The notes under the pieces: generated by a model
Seen by the model: the letters and a program-made list of their open reading frames with translations, nothing else
Database searches by the model: none
What the model was told of the DNA's origin: nothing
Shown here: positions 14,201 through 22,771 of the stretch, piece by piece
Numbering within the stretch: the stretch's first letter is position 1
Layout: every line of letters starts with the position of its first letter
Source: Strongylocentrotus droebachiensis
Lineage: Eukaryota; Echinodermata; Echinoidea; Camarodonta; Strongylocentrotidae
Reading direction: 5' to 3'
Length of the DNA: 64,000 bases
NCBI GenBank assembly: GCA_035222895.1
Contig: JAVYIG010004972.1
Coordinates: forward strand, 1-64,000
Made by a program: the position numbers and the translations under genes

Positions 14201-17200
14201 ATAACTTATTTCATAATGATTTCTTCACTCCAGATACCCTTAAATATGGATTATCATCATTTATTTGGTATTTTTTGTTTCGGACGTTACAACTGTTAAC
14301 GGAAAATTGTTTTTAACTATAAAATAGTATTGTAGTGATGTATTGCAAATTTCTTTTTTTCCGTGGTTAGCCGCCATGAAATGTTTAAAAAATGTTACGA
14401 AAGATAGGTCCTGCAGTTCATATATTTTCTGCTACTTCAAATTGAAAGTTGTTTCGGACGTTACAAAATTGTTTACGGAAAATGAGACAACTTTTTCAAA
14501 TTTTGAATATATTTCTAATATAAGCGCTACTACAATTAAATCTCATTAAATGATTGTTCTAGTGGGTTAAATGAGGGCCTACATTGTTTACAGAAAATGT
14601 AACGTCCGAAACACCATTTTCAAATGCACTGTTCCATCAAAATACAGGAGTTAATTCAGATTACTGTTAACTTTCTTTAAGATCCACCCATGCTCATTAA
14701 TCATCAATATAAAAAAAACATATTGCTTGTGGGTATATATTTTTTTCGGCTCCAACCAAAAAGGTATGTCAATTTTGTTACAAAATTCCGTAAACAATTG
14801 GCTGTTCAGGGATACCTCATGCACATAAAGCAATGCTGACATTTTTTGTTAAGCTATAGGAGGTTAACCTAGGTCCATGCTTCAAGAAAAAGTTGTAACT
14901 GATTTCTAATTCTTTATCTTTGTAAAGTTTCAGGCTGTCAAAGGGTCATTAAGCTATTTGGTCATAGTTAAAAAAAACCAGTGCCATATAGCAAACGATG
15001 CCTACTGGTAATTGGTGCCTGTTGGTCCCCCCATGATCCTCTTTTTCTTATGTTAATTGAGAGCTGATTTGATGAGATACCACCTTTCAGTGACCTTGCA
15101 GGGAGGTCTAATCCCCCTTGGCCAAACTAGTGCAGACAGGCTTAAAGAAAGAAATAAATCATCTTGAAATGCAAAAATTACCAACATGGCCTATTTTTTT
15201 TTAAATGAAAAATATAAGAGGAAAAAGGTCCACACAAATATATTTAAAAATTGAAAGTTATCAAAATGAGCAAATTTATACGTTTACGTTGATTGCTTTG
15301 ATTGATATTGCCATCTTCTCTTCTTCTGTCTCTTGTTATCTCATGGTTCTTATATTTTTGTTCTTATCAGGGGGGATATTTCTTCTGGCTTGAGCTGCCT
15401 AAGAGTGTGGATGTTGCTAAGCTTTCTGCAGTGTGCAGAGAGAAGTATAATGTCAACTTTGCTCCTGGCCGAAAGTAAGTACCAGTATTTCATAATAATA
15501 ATAATATTGAATATTTATATAGCGCACATATCCACCTTGCATGGTGCTCAAGGCGCTCCGAATATTACCAGGCTCTGCTAGGCTGCTGATTTCGGCGCTC
15601 ACAGCATTCAAGGAATTCCTTCCTACCGGTACCCATTTAACACCTGGGTGGAGAGTGGCAAATGTAGATTAATGTCTTGCCAAAGGATATTGGTGCTGCG
15701 GCAGGAATTGAGCCACAGACCATGTGATCCACAGTCCGACGACTTATCCACTAGACCATATTTTGGGTCTAGTGGCAATTTTTTTTTTGCCTTTGTACAG
15801 ATAAGCCAGTTGAGCATATATTTCAGCAAGTGTATCGTTTTGAAAACCTACTAGAAAAGTACAAGCAAATAAATAGTTTATGTGTACTCTTTTGGTATTA
15901 TTATTTACCTTGACCTCTCGGTTAAACAAACAGATATTCAAGCACAAAGCTTCCTTTATTATGCGCTTAGGTTGAGACTAGTAAACTGTTATGTATTGTC
16001 TGTCCTATTGTATGGAGCAGAAACATGGACAATAAGCAAGGCCATGGAAAATAGAATACCATCTTTTGAAATGTGGATTTACAGAAGAATTATGAAAATA
16101 TCTGGGAAACAAATAAAAACCAACAAAGAGAAATTGCACATCGTGATATGGCAGGGCGTAAACAAATTGCACTAGTAAGATTAGTTAAGGAGAGGAAATT
16201 CAAATATTTTGGTCATGTTAAAGGGATCTGGTAACTTTGTCTCTGATTCTGAAACAAAATTCTGGATTTAGCTCATGATGCAATGATAATTATAAACCTT
16301 TAGGGTCAGTCAGGATCCCCATGAATTTTACAAGCCGATTGCCTGTCTGATTATCAAGATATTTATGATTGGAATTACAAATTTTGAAAACCGTTCGCCT
16401 GACAGTTTTCATAACACTACAGCCTATTGGGGAAAACGAGTATGGTAAAACCGGTCACTCAAAGAGTTTTACTTTTTTGAGGCACTTCTTGATTATTTTG
16501 AAGCGCAATTTTTTTAGGGCTTCAATATTACACCATATCACAGACACTGATAACACGTAGGGCCGTGTATCTCAGATTTTACATTGTTAAACGATCCCTT
16601 TAAAAGGCACCAAAGCCTCTTAAAGGATGTATTGGAGGGAAGTGTGGAAGGAACTAGACCGAGAGGGAGACCCAGAATCAACTGGGAAGAGAATGTCAAG
16701 AACTGGAGTGGACTAAAACTGCAAGAGTGCACCAGAATAGCAGAAGATAGAGTATAATGGAATTTTGGAGGTAAAGGTTTTGTATTGAGATCTGGGACCT
16801 GTTACATATTTATGGTAACTCTGCCATCAGTGGTAACTAGCAAGGTAACACTGCTCAACAGCCAATCAAAATCAAGTATTCCATGGAAGTTACCATTGAT
16901 GGCAAAGTTACCATTAATGATAAATTTTATTCAACAGGACCCAAAAGTTTAACTTTCAAGCATAAGTTTCACTAATACAGATGACTTTTTATTCATGTAG
17001 GTATTTCACTTATTTCAACAACTTCTTGAATGGCACTGCTCTCATGCATTTTCACTCAAGCAAAACCCACATTTTCTATTCTCTTCTCAGTTTTTCCTCC
17101 ACCCCAAAGTTTGACCACTTCATCCGACTGTCCTTCAGCTACTACCCTGCGGAGAAGCTAGTAGACGGGGCCAAGAAGATATGCCAAGCCATCAAAGAGG

Positions 17201-17214
17201 TCATGGGATCATAG
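2213..17214 (+). CDS. PLP-dependent aminotransferase, class I/II (2-aminoadipate/MocR-like); 5' partial, 8 exons
   Basis: Eight exons join in frame into 1119 nt (372 residues plus TAG): 2213-2331, 6600-6754, 7899-8054, 9178-9451, 10045-10159, 11233-11304, 15371-15474, 17091-17214. All introns are GT-AG and all phases agree. Known features of fold-type-I aminotransferases are visible: NAGASQGL (46-53), VEDPTY, the substrate/PLP Asn in HNPTG (N135), the D-x-x-Y that contacts the pyridine ring (D163, Y166), the Schiff-base lysine in SVSKFLAPGLRLGW (K211), and the carboxylate-binding Arg near the end (R344). The family moves amino groups between amino acids and 2-oxo acids using pyridoxal phosphate; the substrate here is unknown. 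The first visible residues are TEELADDCDLLQYG, so roughly the first 40-60 residues are missing. It converges on PRDM12 downstream. Confidence 0.9.
2465..2545 (+). repeat. Fragment of ATA-led dispersed repeat
   Basis: An aataataataa run followed by ttataaagcgcttaccac resembles the start of the 'tatagcgcacatatccacc' family seen at 5405, 10320 and 15488. Short and decayed. Confidence 0.4.
2884..3090 (+). mobile_element. tRNA-derived SINE
   Basis: An A box-like TTGGTCTAGTGG (about 2891) and a B box-like GGTTCGAAAC (about 2960) are followed by the block gacgttaaaggtcggtcacc, which is typical of tRNA-derived SINEs in marine invertebrates. It lies in the first visible aminotransferase intron. Confidence 0.65.
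3577..3851 (+). repeat. Dispersed repeat R1, copy 1
   Basis: Reads ttaaaggtaaagactagttc, then ggtcatgcgattg, ggttctggaatcatcaaaat and tttggcccagtcttggtaaa. Two other copies sit at 31065 and 59932. This copy is cut by the hAT element that starts at 3860. Confidence 0.8.
3860..5210. mobile_element. hAT-type nonautonomous element with 8-bp target duplication
   Basis: The left end is TAGTGCTGTAGCC; the right end is its near inverse, ..TTACAGCACTA. GTTTCTCG is duplicated at 3852-3859 and 5211-5218, the 8-bp duplication typical of hAT transposons. Both ends carry clusters of CCGAA/CCGAACCGAA in the pattern of subterminal transposase sites. There is no transposase frame in 1351 bp. Confidence 0.9.
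4611..5076. repeat. Internal inverted repeat inside the hAT element
   Basis: gcgttatttttttatgcggc acagattggggc near 4618-4650 is repeated in inverse near 5035-5066, with GC-rich ccggcc on the outside. It may be a nested palindromic element or internal structure of the hAT carrier. Confidence 0.75.
5405..5925 (+). repeat. 'tatagcgca' dispersed repeat, split by a TTAA MITE
   Basis: An ataataat lead, ttatagcgcacaggtccgtg and gtacccattaacaacc, then after a 263-bp insertion (5576-5838) the repeat resumes with aataccttgcaaaaggacat. The same order of blocks occurs uninterrupted at 15488-15775. Confidence 0.8.
5576..5838. mobile_element. TTAA-flanked MITE (AGGGGGTGTAGCATG ends)
   Basis: AGGGGGTGTAGCATG at the left and its exact inverse at the right bound 263 bp. 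TTAA lies at both 5572-5575 and 5839-5842. TTAA duplications are the mark of piggyBac- or Kolobok-type transposition. It sits inside an older repeat, which shows it inserted later. Confidence 0.92.
6412..6447. repeat. 36-bp perfect palindrome
   Basis: GTCATCCATGGTATAGTG is followed with no spacer by its exact inverse. It lies 150 bp before an aminotransferase exon. It could form a cruciform; a similar block (ccatggatgacgtcccggta) continues past it. Confidence 0.9.
6600..6754 (+). CDS. Aminotransferase exon 2 of those visible (NAGASQGL)
   Basis: The acceptor is ccttaacccag/CGAC and the donor is CCAG/gtaagt. The exon completes the split Ser codon, then reads DNILCNAGASQGLNFLSTHF and KKGDVVFVEDPTYFLA. 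The first motif is the glycine-rich PLP phosphate-binding turn; VEDPTY is typical of the MocR/LysN-like class. Confidence 0.9.
7447..7600. repeat. ATT/ATC microsatellite
   Basis: (ATTATC)n and (ATT)n in the intron before exon 3. The apparent poly-Ile frame here is not a gene. Confidence 0.9.
7899..8054 (+). CDS. Aminotransferase exon 3 (HNPTG)
   Basis: The acceptor is tatgattcag/TTGC and the donor is TCTTCAG/gtaatg. It encodes VAKEDDGIDTEDLEKKLSEH through LLYLIPCFHNPTGSCTSS. The Asn of HNPTG is the conserved active-site residue. The last 36 nt and the donor are duplicated 296 bp downstream (see findings). Confidence 0.9.
8019..8475 (+). repeat. Partial duplication of aminotransferase exon 3 end and donor
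   Basis: The segment starting gctttcacaatccaactgg at 8019 (last 36 nt of the exon plus the donor and about 100 bp of intron) is repeated from 8315, again with a usable gtaagg donor at 8351. The copy reads CFHNPTGPCTSS. GAT-rich repeats separate and follow the copies, which suggests slippage or unequal exchange. Confidence 0.85.
8062..8745. repeat. GAT/ATC microsatellite tract
   Basis: Long imperfect (GAT)n with GAG interruptions fills the intron after aminotransferase exon 3. It includes the duplicated exon fragment. The open frames here (poly-Asp, poly-Ser/His) are low-complexity by-products. Confidence 0.9.
9178..9451 (+). CDS. Aminotransferase exon 4 (catalytic lysine)
   Basis: The acceptor is ttctgttgtag/AAAA and the donor is AAGAA/gtatgt. 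It encodes RMARKYDLLVVCDDVYNVLS and, after a variable stretch, SNGSVSKFLAPGLRLGWFEA. It therefore carries both the Asp/Tyr pair that grips the cofactor ring and the Schiff-base lysine, the core of the active site. Confidence 0.92.
10045..10159 (+). CDS. Aminotransferase exon 5
   Basis: The acceptor is caattacag/TCAA and the donor is TTTAAG/gtatgc. The split codon makes Asn, then QYLDSGGSFNHLTGGIVGTM and LKMGIVDDHLDFVCNHFK. This is the region after the catalytic lysine that links to the small C-terminal domain. It ends in phase 0. Confidence 0.88.
10318..10780 (+). repeat. Dispersed repeat fragments ('catatagcgcat' family and neighbour)
   Basis: An aataataat lead and ctcatatagcgcatgat resemble the 5405 and 15488 repeats. 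Further on, ggcattccatagtgaggttg looks like a second repeat family. No coding content. Intronic. Confidence 0.45.
11233..11304 (+). CDS. Aminotransferase exon 6
   Basis: A 72-nt phase-0 exon between tatgtttttag/ACA and CCAGAG/gtatgt. It encodes TNVDAMTKVLREELP then PGVKFSTPE, matching the family's 'LP.G..F..P.GGYF' segment that is completed by the next exon. Confidence 0.87.
12510..12585. repeat. ATTT and GATT/GGTT tetranucleotide tract
   Basis: (ATTT)n runs into gattgatgaatggatgaatt and ggttggtcggttggttgg. A simple-sequence tract inside the 3.5-kb element. Confidence 0.8.
13739..14615. repeat. Cluster of five GTAACGTCCGAAAC motifs inside the 3.5-kb element
   Basis: Copies lie at 13740 (one base different), 14112 and 14599 on +, and inverted at 14277 and 14451. 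Each lies near a second word like TGTTTACGGAAAAT or GTTAACGGAAAAT. This looks like paired binding sites rather than a simple tandem repeat. Confidence 0.85.
15371..15474 (+). CDS. Aminotransferase exon 7 (GGYFFWLELP)
   Basis: The acceptor is tgttcttatcag/GGGGGA and the donor is CGAAA/gtaagt. It encodes GGYFFWLELPKSVDVAKLSA and NVNFAPGRK. 'P-x-GGYF-x-W' and 'F.PG' are hallmark small-domain motifs. The preceding 4-kb intron is mostly filled by a 3.5-kb inverted-repeat element. Confidence 0.92.
15488..15775 (+). repeat. 'tatagcgcacatatccacc' dispersed repeat, intact copy
   Basis: An ataataataat lead, tatagcgcacatatccacc, ggtgctcaaggcgctcc, cccatttaacacctgggtgg and cttgccaaaggatattggtg. It ends at a tccactagaccat block. 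It begins a few bases after an aminotransferase donor site. Confidence 0.75.
15955..16757 (+). pseudogene. LINE (non-LTR retrotransposon) ORF2 3' fragment, broken
   Basis: SVLLYGAETWTISKAMENRI and FEMWIYRRIMKISG are the familiar C-terminal block of LINE reverse transcriptase proteins. After a frame slip near 16130 the match continues as KYFGHVK to 16218. A TTAA element interrupts it, then it resumes in frame at 16604 as RHQSLLKDVLEGSVEGTRPR and GRPRINWEENVKNWSGLKL, ending at TAA 16757. It is a dead 5'-truncated copy in an intron. The RT catalytic core is absent. Confidence 0.85.
16222..16599. mobile_element. TTAA-flanked MITE inside the LINE frame
   Basis: The ends AGGGATC and GATCCCT are inverse, and the next few bases remain similar (ggtaac / gttaaac). 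TTAA is at 16218-16221 and 16600-16603. Removing the element and one TTAA restores the LINE frame (GHVK-RHQ), which proves the borders. Confidence 0.92.
16797..16957. mobile_element. Foldback MITE
   Basis: gggacctgtt at the left and aacaggaccc at the right are inverse, and the inner ggtaactctgccatcagtgg pairs with ccattgatggcaaagttacc. The whole 160 bp can fold as one imperfect hairpin. Confidence 0.75.
17091..17214 (+). CDS. Aminotransferase last exon
   Basis: The acceptor is ttctcttctcag/TTTT. After a split Asn codon it reads FSSTPKFDHFIRLSFSYYPA and ends EVMGS-TAG at 17212-17214. The Arg of HFIRLSFS is the conserved residue that binds the substrate alpha-carboxylate. Confidence 0.91.
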
Positions 17215-20200
17215 ATGTCTTCAAACCATAGCCAGCTGAGAGGGATAGTTGTGCACCTGAAATCACTCCTGCAGAGCTGCCATACAACCATTACGTTATT
17301 CCCAGAATTATTCTGTTTTTCCTCCAAATTAGGGTAGTACGTTTTTTCTCGATAATTTTTTTTTTTACATACCGCACGTCAAACAACTGCCCTAAAATGT
17401 TGATTTGATCACAAATTCAATAGAAAACTAAGGTTAAAACAAACTTGAAAACATACTTGAAGAAAAAAATATTCTCAAAAAGAATGAAACGCTGATAATA
17501 CCAAAATAACAACAAAAAAATATCTACTTGTAAATAAACTTTGGGTCCTAATATGGAAAAAACAGCATGTGAAATGGACATTTCTGCATTTGAAGTGTGT
17601 CGCGCAAGATTGTAAGTTTCGTTTTAATGAATTCCTTTTTTTGGTCGCACAAAGTTGGCAGCTCTGGATAGTCAGCTGAGAAAGATAGTTGCGTCACCGG
17701 AAATGGCTCCTGTTATTATTCAGCTATTTCACGTAGCGTTGGACGTGCTCCGACCTTTGCTTCAGGCTTTATTGCATCAAAGATATAGGGTTTTGGTTGC
17801 ATATGGGATATAGGTTAGGTTGCAATTAAGGGCTAGGGTTTGCGTTTAGTGTAGTGCTTGCTCCTCCGTTGAAGTTTAGAATTTGGTTAATGCGGGATGT
17901 TGACTATGCAGCAATTTTTGCCAAAGCATGTGTCATTCATCTCCCTTTCCTCCATGACTTTGTACCGTGTAGAGTCCATGGCAGAAATGTTTCAATCAAA
18001 TTTTTAGGTAAGGTAATATTGCTCTAAATTTCATTTTGCTTGAATCATCAATATAGACTAATTATAATACTGAAATGAATGATTACCGATATGTGCCATA
18101 ATATTTACAAATTCTTTTTGAATTGTAAAAAAATATATTTTATATGTATGTTGGATAGAACTATTCAGAATACCATATATTGACCTATGAGTATGTGTGT
18201 GTATGTCACAACTATGACTATCAATGAGCTATGTTTGATACACGTAGAGAACCTATTGTGAGTGTGTCAAGCTCATTATTCTGTACATATTATATTAATT
18301 CATCAACTAAATGAATCCAATCATGAAATGAAAATATGAAATAGAATTTACAATGACATTATTCTTTAAATAATTGTTTTTAATGTAACAGAATTATGTC
18401 CACTTTTTACATACTGGTATGTAGAGGTTGAGAATTAGAGCTTTTAAAAAAAAATGCCTCTCTTTTCCTGCTTCAACGAGCCTTAAGTCTGGCTTTTAAC
18501 TTGGACTAAGTTAGTATGCTTTTATTCATGAATACGGGCCATAGGCATAATACATGTATATAACATTTACAGTTATCTGTACTGCAGAATAATAGACTTG
18601 TTATAGCATCAACAGTAATTTTATCTTTATATCTTCTAAACATGTATCATTTTTCTCAGGACTTTATTAAGGGATTCTTCTTTCTTACATTATCAATTCA
18701 ATCATCATGTAGATCTCAAAATATTAAATAAATACTTTAATGTGCATCTTTACTTTTTTAAGCTGGTCAGATGTATTTATTTTGTATGTTTATCAATGAT
18801 TTTAAATTTTACTTGCCATTGTATTAACTATCATGTTTGATATAGCCTATTTTTTTTATGAGACGAGCAATGGTGTAATGTGGGCCTAAAAGTGCAGCCA
18901 AATTATTTTGTTCCATGCGATTATACTGTATTCAAAATACGAGCTTCAAAAATTATTTCTGAAAAGATATACTGTATGTTTTTATACGCTCTCAATTAAC
19001 ATGAAAGCGAATTATGAGCAATAAAAAATCAAAGTCTAATTGTTTGTTATCATTTTGCAAGCTTCCGTAGCTTGTTATGTATGAAAATGAGTTCATACTG
19101 GAATCTGGGCTTGCTGTGGTACAAAATTTAAGACGTAGACCGTACCTGCTCGGAAGCATATACTGGCACCAAGTTAAGTGGGTATATGTATACCGGTATG
19201 CATTATTCCCTACGTCACATACGTGCGTCATGCGTACCTACATGCTCGCATGCAAATAGAGACTGCATGAAACCCGGGGTGGTACCCATATGCGACACAT
19301 CCGTGTGTGCTGTTTTGTGTTTTTCTTTTTTTTCTTTATACTACTTATCTGTTAGCCCATATAATGCGGGATGAAGGTGTTTTTTGGGAGGTGGTTAATA
19401 TTATATATTCTAGCTATATACAAATTATTTCCCAGGTGATTGTTCACTTTAAACTAGCGTTGTGTAACATGTTATGTCAGTCTAATCAACACTCGGGAGT
19501 TTGTAATTTGGATTATTTGACAAAATGAATGCAAATAAAATTTGACATAAAATTATGTTGTAGTTTCTTTCTCTCACTATAATTATGTCTGCTGATGTTA
19601 TCATAAGATTCCATTCATGATTTTTCCATGAATTTTGTATGCAGTGATGGAAAAAAGTAATGGTTGTTTTACCCACCAAGATATCACAGAAATCCTACAA
19701 AGAAATATTGACTCTTTACTACCAACGGTGGTTTTACTTGGGTTTACTTTATCTGCAAAACTAATTTATCATATCGTGTTTGAACCTACATTTGATCATT
19801 CCGCAGCATTGTTAGGAGGAAAAACAGAACATAAAACAAAACAACCTTTAATAGTCGTGAAAATATGAGTTTGATGATATGAAGAAGGAGTTGCTTAGAG
19901 AGATTTTTGAGGGTGTATACAAAAAGAGAGGGGAGTCGGACAGAGAGGGGGTAGCTAGAGAGAGAGAGAGAGAGATGGGGAGGAGAGGCCAATGTCTTGT
20001 GAGTGTGGGTATCGAACCCACAACCTTGATAAGACACCTGTGCATGTCGTGAGAAACGCATACGTATGTTTACGTACGTATTCGCTATCTCTGAATTCAT
20101 AATTATTGGCTCTTATGTATATAGTGACAAGAACGTATATCTCACGAGCTATGGCGACAACTGTTCCGCGATTGGTTTCTTACAAATAAGTGAATTCCCA

Positions 20201-20260
20201 ACTTCAAACCTGGACCAAACACTAATACCTAAAGTAATCCTAAGCCTAACACAATACCGA
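17215..20260 (+). other. Aminotransferase 3' flank, mostly AT-rich; no second gene seen
   Basis: AATAAA appears at 17532, 18725, 19020 and 19536; the first, 318 bp after the stop, is a reasonable poly(A) signal, but none is decisive. A GA tract near 19940-19980 and a tRNA-like B box (ggttcgatacc on the - strand, about 20010) are present. Open frames here are short and unlike any family I know. Confidence 0.5.
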
Positions 20261-20282
20261 GTTGCAACCCCTATCCTTGGGG

Positions 20283-20505
20283 GTGTTTCACAAAGACTAA
20301 GGTCAATTTTAAGTTGGACTTAACTATGGCAGGCTGTTCATGCCACTGTTTTCTCTTACCATTTACTGGCATTGGTCTCTCAAAAATCATGGTCACAAAT
20401 TTACATTTTTTGATAATTCATTATTGAAGAAAAAAATATCATGGTGAGAGCAAACAGTGGCATGAACTGCCTGCCATAGTTAAGATCTTAGTTTTTGTGA
20501 AACAC
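20283..20505. mobile_element. Foldback MITE (GTGTTTCACAAA ends)
   Basis: gtgtttcacaaagactaag at the left and its near inverse cttagtttttgtgaaacac at the right bound about 223 bp. Inner blocks ttaactatggcaggctgttc and catgccactg also pair across the element, so nearly the whole length is one hairpin. Confidence 0.85.
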
Positions 20506-20520
20506 TTCCCTGATCCTATA

Positions 20521-20630
20521 ATTTCATTTTCAATACCAAAGTCAGATGCAATCGTCACCGGACAGGAGCCAAGTGTCGGGTGCTCCTGTCCGGTGACGAT
20601 TGCATCTGACTTTGGTATTGAAAAAGAAAT
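20521..20630. repeat. Near-perfect long hairpin
   Basis: Two 43-bp arms (20527-20569 and 20582-20624) are exact inverses around a 12-nt loop. One mismatch further out, pairing resumes to 20521/20630. The right arm starts gctcctgtccggtgacgatt. It lies just after the foldback MITE. The perfect match suggests it is recent or maintained. Confidence 0.9.
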
Positions 20631-20933
20631 CGGGTCGCATATTTTTATCAACGTTAAACCACCCACCATAGTCCCCGCATATATCTACATCAAAGGCGTT
20701 TTCATTGTTCAAAATAGTTGATCCTCTTTTTCTTATCTAAACTACATAATGTGTATTGACATAACCTGTAATTCAACTGTTTATCCATTTTACCTACTGA
20801 GATAATGTATACACCACTATTGGAGTATTTAGAAATGTTCTCCCCGTATTCCTTCTATTTTCATGCAATGTATTAAAAAAGATAAGTTGGTATGAAATTT
20901 TGATTCATCAACAAAATAATAATCTCCCTATCA

Positions 20934-21124
20934 CTTCTTCTTCTCCTTCTTTTCTTCCTCCTCCTCGTTCTCTTCCTCTTCCTCCTCCTTCTTCTTCTTC
21001 TTCTTCTGCCATTTTAGTCTCTTTATAACAAGCACCTACCTCTCTCTCTCTCTCTCTCTCTCTCCCTCTCTCTCTCCCCTCTCTTTTCTCTCTCTCTCTC
21101 TCCCTCTGTCTCTCTCTCTTTCTC
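20934..21124. repeat. Polypyrimidine (CT/CTT)n tract
   Basis: Almost pure C and T on the + strand for 190 bp, (CTT)n then (CT)n. Frames read here as Arg/Glu-rich protein are artefacts. Confidence 0.9.
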
Positions 21125-22555
21125 ATACCTCTCTAATACATGTACATGTATTTCCCTTTTTTAATCTCTCCGTACACAGAATATGAACAAATGAGTGACG
21201 AGTTTCATATATAATTCCAAATGCATCGAAGTATGATTTGAAATAACAGACCACAAATTCCAACCTCCATAATCAATTCTTTCTATTATATTATGTATCT
21301 TTTTATTGCATTCATTTCCCTTGCTGCGAAATACAAAATAAAATATATTATAAATCATTTGACAAGAGGTGGCGGTATTGCAAAAATATCAACTGTGGCC
21401 AATAATTTACAGTTTACTATGATTAACTAAGCTACATGTACTATATCCGCTGCTCGCTCTAAAGCAAATATGATGTTTTTTACATCGGTCTTTTGATTCT
21501 AGGGAATAAGCTAACAAAGACTAAACCTTAAAACGAGGTATGAAATTATATATTTTTTTGAATATCTTAATTTTGCTTTAAAAACTGGCTAATCGATTCC
21601 TCGTATTAACCTCCAACATAACATAGTCATAATCAGTTAAACGCATAGCTTAATATTCTCTTAGTTTCTAAAAAAATAAATTAAAGAACTTTGGCATGCT
21701 TTAAATTTGATCCCACGACCACATTCTGTTAGAGAACAAACACCATTATGGTGCAAGCACATCATTGAAATGGAATGTTCTGAAAAATATTCATTATAAA
21801 ATAGTAAAATTATTATTTCAATAATTTCAGTTATGTATTCATTTGATGAACAAAATAAATAATATTTACAACATGTACACATAAAATAGAGACAACAAGC
21901 ATTTTTTGCACGCATTCTATACGGGAAAATAAAGACAGTTTTAGAACGCAAAACGTGAGCAATGCTTATGATGTAGAACTATTCCTACTATTACATTTTC
22001 TTTAGAAAAAAAGGCATGTCAATTTAAATGAGATGTGAATGATTTTATGAACATTATATTTGTAGAGGCACATTCCAAGATATCTCGAAGAAAACACCCG
22101 CCCCCTTTCTATAACAACTAAAAAAGTCGGTTTCCTTGATTTCGTTGGTTTGTATGTTTTGTTAATGCACCTCACACTTTCAGACGGAATGTTGTAAAGA
22201 TAAGGATGATAAAAACATGAAAATATATGCATTTGTGTATGCTGAAATTCGTCTTCTGTATCTTTAAAAAAAGTAAAAATAAAATATGAAATTAAGAAAT
22301 AATCAGGAAAATTATAAAAATAGGAATGTAGGTCTATACCCTTATGATAACAGTTTCAATAACAATTACATCAGTTCATATTGAAAGAAGAATAACTTAT
22401 CATGGCTGTTCATGCAATTTGATCGTCAAAAATATATCAATTGTGAGCAAAAATAAATTACTTAGATACTATTTACAATGGAATGCACGAATTCTATACA
22501 CGATATTGATAAAATACCAAGACATCCAGACGTCCATCGCTGTTCATGTTAAAGA
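21125..22555. other. Intergenic AT-rich DNA
   Basis: No recognisable gene, RNA or element. On the - strand, poly(A)-signal-like words for PRDM12 occur (AATAAA at 21308-21303; ATTAAA near 22578), so part may be its 3' UTR. Not resolvable from sequence alone. Confidence 0.4.
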
Positions 22556-22628
22556 GGTGTCATAGTCGAGTGGTTTAATTATTGATTACAGATGCCAAGG
22601 TCGTCGGTTCGATCCCCGGCATGTCACT
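22556..22628 (+). tRNA. tRNA-like sequence, probably a pseudo-tRNA or SINE head
   Basis: An A box (TAGTCGAGTGG) and B box (GGTTCGATCCC) are correctly spaced. GGTGTCA and TGTCACT pair at six of seven positions, and TTTT follows at once. The T stem GTCGG/CCGGC needs an 8-nt loop, and the anticodon stem has a mismatch (loop TACAGAT, CAG if read literally). The variable arm is short, unlike real tRNA-Leu. It is likely a decayed tRNA-type sequence downstream of PRDM12 and could still be Pol III transcribed. Confidence 0.45.
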
Positions 22629-22771
22629 CTTTTCCTTCGTTGCACACGTGGCGTCATTTCTTGCGTTATTGCCTGCGTTGATCACGCCAATGAAGGAAAT
22701 TACATTTTACGCAGTAATTGAACAGACGTTTCTCTATTCCTTTGGTTAGTTTGTTAAACAAGATGTTAACT

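Larger units (their letters stand above)
11449..14985. mobile_element. 3.5-kb inverted-repeat element with ATAT target duplication and verified empty site
   Basis: The left end is GGCACTGGTTTTTTTAACT; the right end is the inverse with one extra A/T, and similarity continues a few bases (accaaat). ATAT flanks both sides. The uninterrupted repeat at 33301-33320 reads ccctctatatagcaaac, the exact empty site. No long open frame, so it is nonautonomous. The superfamily is not assigned from a 4-bp duplication alone. It fills most of aminotransferase intron 6. Confidence 0.85.
11421..15143 (+). repeat. Dispersed repeat R2, copy 1, split by the 3.5-kb element
   Basis: cactgcactacttatacc to ctctatat (11421-11448) continues at 14986 with atatagcaaacgatgcc, ggtgcctgttggtcccc, gagctgatttgatgagata and gaccttgcagggaggtctaa. 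The same sequence runs without the insertion at 33275-33455. Confidence 0.85.

Noticed and set aside
19985..20045. Possible tRNA on the - strand (ggttcgatacc B box)
   Set aside because: No matching acceptor or D arm; probably a SINE fragment next to a GA tract.
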